A stretch of 64,000 nt of DNA, from contig CAYSUS010000006.1 in NCBI GenBank assembly GCA_964434165.1, positions 65,672 through 129,671 on the forward strand, in the 5' to 3' direction. The translations under genes were made by a program, and so were the position numbers. The notes under the pieces are model-generated. The model was given only the letters and a program-made list of their open reading frames with translations, was not told where the DNA came from and made no database searches. Positions 60,854 through 64,000 of this stretch are shown here, in pieces (within the stretch, counting starts at the first letter, position 1; every line of letters begins with the position of its first letter). This DNA is from CAYSUS01 sp964434165. GTDB taxonomy: Bacteria; Planctomycetota; Planctomycetia; Pirellulales; Thermoguttaceae.

Positions 60854-62422
60854 ATGCATCACCGCCCTAGGACACCCTTCACGATAGCCGCCCTTGCACT
60901 GTCAATCGCAGCGCTCTTGTGCTCCAGCTTCGCCCCGGGCGAGGAAGCGATCAAGAAGAGGCCCAACATCGTGTTGCTTTTCATCGATGATTGGGCCTGG
61001 AACGGGACGCCCGTGGCCATGGATGATGCGAGGGAGAATTCTCGCATGCCGGTGCTGAGGATGCCGAACGTGGAGAAGCTGGCGCGGGAGGGCATGAAGT
61101 TCCGCAATGCGTACGCGTCGCCGCAGTGTTCGCCCGCCCGCGTCTGTGTGCAGACGGGGCAGTCCTCGCCCCGCAACGGCTTCACCGTCTATATGAACGA
61201 CCGAGGGCAGGAGTACTACAACGAGAAGCAGTACAAGGGCTTTCCCGTGGTCGCCTGCGTCTCGGACATGACGATCGACGAGGACGCGGTGACGATCCCC
61301 GAGGCCCTGAAGGCCCTGGGCTACGTCAGCGCCCACGTCGGCAAATGGCACATGCGCGGCGACCCCGGAGAGGAGGGCTACGTGCTGCACGACGGCGACA
61401 CCAACAACAACCCGGGCAACACCCTGCCCGACGACGCCAAGCAGCGCCTGCCCGACGACCTCACCGACCCCAAGCTGATGTTCAGCCTCACGGAGAAGGC
61501 CATCGGCTTCATGGACGAGCAGGTGAAGGCCGGCCGGCCCTTCTATCTTCAGATTTCGCACTACGCCATGCACGCGGGCCGCGAGTGCCTGCCGGCGACC
61601 CGCGAGAAGTACACGCGCCATCCCGCCGTACAGGCCTACTATAAGGAGATCGGTAAGACGGCCCAAACGGTGAAGCGCAAGGAAGATCCCGCGATCTGGC
61701 TGGGGATGGGCGAAGACCTGGACGGCCGCATCGGCGCCGTGCTCGACCGGATCGAGGCGCTCGGCATCGAGGAGAATACCTACGTGGTCCTCGTGGCCGA
61801 CAACGGCTACCGGCACAAGTTCCTGCCGGGCCTCACGCAGCCGCTGCACGCCGGCAAGTGGTGGGTCTGGCAAGGAGGCGTTCGCGTCCCCATGATCGTG
61901 AAAGGACCGGGGATCAAGCCGGGGTCCGTCTTCGACGGGAACGTGGCGAACTACGATTTCCTGCCGACCTTCGTCGACTGGGCAGGTGGCAACCCAGAGG
62001 CCCTTAAAGACATCGACGGGGTCAGCCTGGCCCCTTACATGGCAGGCAAGGAGCCGAGCAAAGAGTTCTTAAGCCGCAATCTCTACTTCCACTATCCGCA
62101 CTACCGCTCCACCATGCCGCATTCCGCGGTGGTCTCCGGGCAGCGCAAGCTGCTGCACTTCTACGAGCGTCCCGACGTGCCCATGCTCTTTGACCTCTCG
62201 AACGACATGGGCGAAGTGCACAACCTCGCCAAGCAGCACCCGGTGGAGCACAAGAGGCTCTTCGACGAGATGATGGGCTACTTCAAGAAGGTCGGCGCTC
62301 GCATCCCGAGGCCGAATCCCGATTATGACGCCGACGTCTACAAGAGGGACAAGAACTACGAGAAACGTATGGCTTGGGGGCCCTTCGAAGGCCGCCGGCC
62401 ACTGGACGAGGACGAGAAGTAG
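60854..62422 (+). CDS. Exported sulfatase (arylsulfatase family S1)
   Basis: A 522-aa type I sulfatase hydrolysing sulfate esters of polysaccharides. The start is ATG 60854, followed by a signal peptide (FTIAALALSIAALLCSSFA). Motifs: metal-binding FIDDWAWN (D45, D46), the formylglycine site CSPAR (C92, in SPQCSPARVCVQTG), GYVSAHVGKWH, ISHYAMHAGRECLP and VVLVADNGYRHKF. In the last motif, Asn replaces the commoner His of DNG/DHG. It requires maturation of C92 by an FGE or anSME; no clear maturase is in the window. A second sulfatase follows 50 bp downstream. Confidence 0.93.
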   Translation: MHHRPRTPFTIAALALSIAALLCSSFAPGEEAIKKRPNIVLLFIDDWAWNGTPVAMDDARENSRMPVLRMPNVEKLAREGMKFRNAYASPQCSPARVCVQTGQSSPRNGFTVYMNDRGQEYYNEKQYKGFPVVACVSDMTIDEDAVTIPEALKALGYVSAHVGKWHMRGDPGEEGYVLHDGDTNNNPGNTLPDDAKQRLPDDLTDPKLMFSLTEKAIGFMDEQVKAGRPFYLQISHYAMHAGRECLPATREKYTRHPAVQAYYKEIGKTAQTVKRKEDPAIWLGMGEDLDGRIGAVLDRIEALGIEENTYVVLVADNGYRHKFLPGLTQPLHAGKWWVWQGGVRVPMIVKGPGIKPGSVFDGNVANYDFLPTFVDWAGGNPEALKDIDGVSLAPYMAGKEPSKEFLSRNLYFHYPHYRSTMPHSAVVSGQRKLLHFYERPDVPMLFDLSNDMGEVHNLAKQHPVEHKRLFDEMMGYFKKVGARIPRPNPDYDADVYKRDKNYEKRMAWGPFEGRRPLDEDEK

Positions 62423-62472
62423 GTGTCGCCGCCATTGGCGCAGATATCAATAGCATAACGGAGACCATCACT

Positions 62473-63912
62473 TTGAAGACCAAGAACCTGACCGCAGCCG
62501 CGATTCTGGCCGTGTTGGCCGTGACTGCGCTTTGTGCGCAAAGCTATGCGAGTGACGCTGCGCAAGTTGAGCGTATGAACGTCCTGTTTCTGGCCGTGGA
62601 CGACCTGAATACTTGGTTGCTCTCCGACCCGAACCGCTACACGGGCAAGGTCATCGCCCCGAATATTCAGAAGCTGGCGAGCGAGGGCGTGCTCTTCCGT
62701 CGGGCCTACTGCACGGCCCCCAAGTGCTCGCCGTCCCGCACGTCCGTCCTGTCCGGCGTGGCCCCGTGGAAATCGGGGATCTATCAGAATTCGCAGGCGA
62801 TCGAGGACAGCCCCGCCCTGAAGAGCGCCGTCCCGTTGCGCCAGCATTTCAAGGACCACGGATACTACCTGGCCACGGTCGGGAAGATCGGGCATGGATG
62901 GAAGACGAACGTCGAGTTCGACAGCACACCCGCGACGAGGATCAGCATCCGTGACCCCTATCCGCCCAATGCTCCCCTTTGCCCGATCGGTCGGGGAGAG
63001 AAGGACTGGGGACCGATCCATCTGCCCGAGTCGGAGATGAGCGATACGAAGTGCGCGGACTTCACCATTGCCGAACTACAGAAGAAGCACGACGAGCCCT
63101 TCTTCATCTCCTGCGGTATCTTCCATCCCCATTACCCCTGGTATGTGCCGCAGAAGTATCTCGACATGTATCCGGTCGATGAGATCGTCCTGCCCGAGGT
63201 CAAAGAGGACGACCTGGCGGATGTGCCGGAACAAGGCCGTAGCCTGGCCAACACCTCGACGCATGAGAGGATCCTCCAGGCCAACCAGTACAGGCACGCG
63301 GTCCAGGGGTATCTGGCCAGTACGACCTACGCCGACGCTCAGATGGGCCGGGTCCTCGCGGCGCTCGAGGCCAGTGCGTACAAGGACAACACCGTGGTCG
63401 TGCTATGGTCCGATCACGGCTTTCACCTGGGTGAGAAGTGGCATTGGGCCAAGGGCACCATGTGGGAAGAGGGGACCAACTCGCTCTTGGTGTTCAGAGT
63501 CCCGGGCGTAACCAAGCCGCGCCAGGTCTGCCACCGGACGGTCTCGCTGGTGGACATCTATCCGACCCTGGTCGAGCTTTGCGGGCTGCCTGCGCCGTCC
63601 CACAATCTTGACGGGCACTCGCTCGTCCCGCTACTGAGAGATCCGACCCTGGCATGGAACAACCCGGCGATCACCGGCTATCTGGAGATGCGGGACACCC
63701 GTGCCTATCTGACCGTGCGCACGGAGGCCTATCGCTACATTCGCTACGGCGAAGGGAGCGAGGAGTTCTACCACTGCGCCGACGACCCCCGCGAATGGAC
63801 CAACCAGATCGACAACCCCCAGTACCGGGAAGAGATCAAGCGACTTCGGGCGATGACACCCGATCCGGCGACCCCGATTCCCTTCAAGGTGCGGGGGAAG
63901 AAGGCTGAGTAA
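62473..63912 (+). CDS. Exported sulfatase (iduronate-2-sulfatase-like)
   Basis: A 479-aa sulfatase. The preferred start is TTG 62473, since GGAG lies 8 bases upstream and it gives a good signal peptide (KNLTAAAILAVLAVTALCAQ, cleaved near SYA). Motifs: metal-binding LAVDDLNTW (D43, D44), formylglycine site CSPSR (C85, in TAPKCSPSRTSVLSG), TVGKIGHG, ISCGIFHPHYPWYVP, VVLWSDHGFHLGEKWHWAKG and the typical C-terminal ADDPREWTNQ. The LSDHGFHLGEK and W-K-G block are characteristic of the iduronate-2-sulfatase-like group. It is co-directional with the first sulfatase after 50 bp and likely in one operon, acting on sulfated glycans outside the cytoplasm. Confidence 0.93.
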   Translation: MKTKNLTAAAILAVLAVTALCAQSYASDAAQVERMNVLFLAVDDLNTWLLSDPNRYTGKVIAPNIQKLASEGVLFRRAYCTAPKCSPSRTSVLSGVAPWKSGIYQNSQAIEDSPALKSAVPLRQHFKDHGYYLATVGKIGHGWKTNVEFDSTPATRISIRDPYPPNAPLCPIGRGEKDWGPIHLPESEMSDTKCADFTIAELQKKHDEPFFISCGIFHPHYPWYVPQKYLDMYPVDEIVLPEVKEDDLADVPEQGRSLANTSTHERILQANQYRHAVQGYLASTTYADAQMGRVLAALEASAYKDNTVVVLWSDHGFHLGEKWHWAKGTMWEEGTNSLLVFRVPGVTKPRQVCHRTVSLVDIYPTLVELCGLPAPSHNLDGHSLVPLLRDPTLAWNNPAITGYLEMRDTRAYLTVRTEAYRYIRYGEGSEEFYHCADDPREWTNQIDNPQYREEIKRLRAMTPDPATPIPFKVRGKKAE

Positions 63913-64000
63913 GTCCTGAATAACTCCGGGGATAAGGATAAGGATAAAGGACAGGCATCATCCCATTGACGCCGGGCGGCCCGGGTGCTAGCCTGGCGGG
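63913..64000. other. Intergenic right edge
   Basis: After the second sulfatase the sequence contains a short tandem GGATAAGGATAAGGATAAAG (about 63930-63949) and no gene before the window ends. Confidence 0.5.

Overview
The window is a GC-rich (about two thirds G+C by eye) stretch of a bacterial chromosome, almost certainly from the phylum Planctomycetota. The evidence is a combination of families typical of that phylum: Tat-exported Gfo/Idh/MocA oxidoreductases, a DUF1559 prepilin-like protein followed by a small lipoprotein, PEP-CTERM surface proteins, paired sulfatases, a DnaJ-like plus SUMF1 protein, a planctomycete-type Ser/Thr kinase, and several kinds of short dispersed palindromic repeat. 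No rRNA, tRNA, CRISPR array, prophage or intact transposase was seen. The genus cannot be named from this sequence.

Layout. 1-180: 5' end of a Tat-exported aldo/keto reductase. 647-8352: a giant polytopic membrane protein (2489 aa) with a 71-aa membrane partner. 8443-14849: dolichyl-phosphate mannosyltransferase-like enzyme, MFS transporter, Gfo/Idh/MocA oxidoreductase and an autotransporter-repeat PEP-CTERM protein. 15166-16436: a small decayed accessory island with gene fragments and a Uma2 nuclease gene bracketed by two copies of one repeat. 16454-22611: M16 peptidase, GAF-PAS-PilZ regulator, di-haem cytochrome c peroxidase. 22870-28791: second Gfo/Idh/MocA protein, PEP-CTERM protein, dicarboxylate symporter, DnaJ-like/SUMF1 membrane protein. 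29037-32454: two divergent phosphohexomutases. 32614-38230: a frame-disrupted gene, serS, a TPR protein, an LpxA-like acyltransferase and TrpB2. 38401-42993: M28 peptidase with PDZ domains, LamG PEP-CTERM protein, HtrA-type protease. 43277-48592: a same-strand run of GspF-like protein, cNMP-domain Ser/Thr kinase, nucleotide-sugar epimerase, DUF1559 protein and lipoprotein. 48631-53581: a glycoside-hydrolase-like protein and several small or unknown membrane proteins. 53773-57667: ispG, a lipoprotein, an 84-aa protein and a XerC/D recombinase. 57906-63912: a GH-A-like glycoside hydrolase and two sulfatases.

How it fits together. Housekeeping genes (serS, ispG, lpxA-like, xerC-like, phosphohexomutases) are interspersed with genes for envelope building and for breaking down sulfated polysaccharides: sulfatases, glycoside hydrolases, sugar-type oxidoreductases and exported peptidases. 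Three separate PEP-CTERM proteins imply an exosortase encoded elsewhere. The most unusual items are the giant membrane protein, the kinase whose cyclic-nucleotide domain lacks the usual phosphate-binding Arg, the SUMF1 domain that has lost one catalytic Cys, the repeat-bracketed Uma2 locus, the frame-disrupted gene near 33,000, and at least five dispersed-repeat families. No complete, clearly new defence or biosynthetic system was found.
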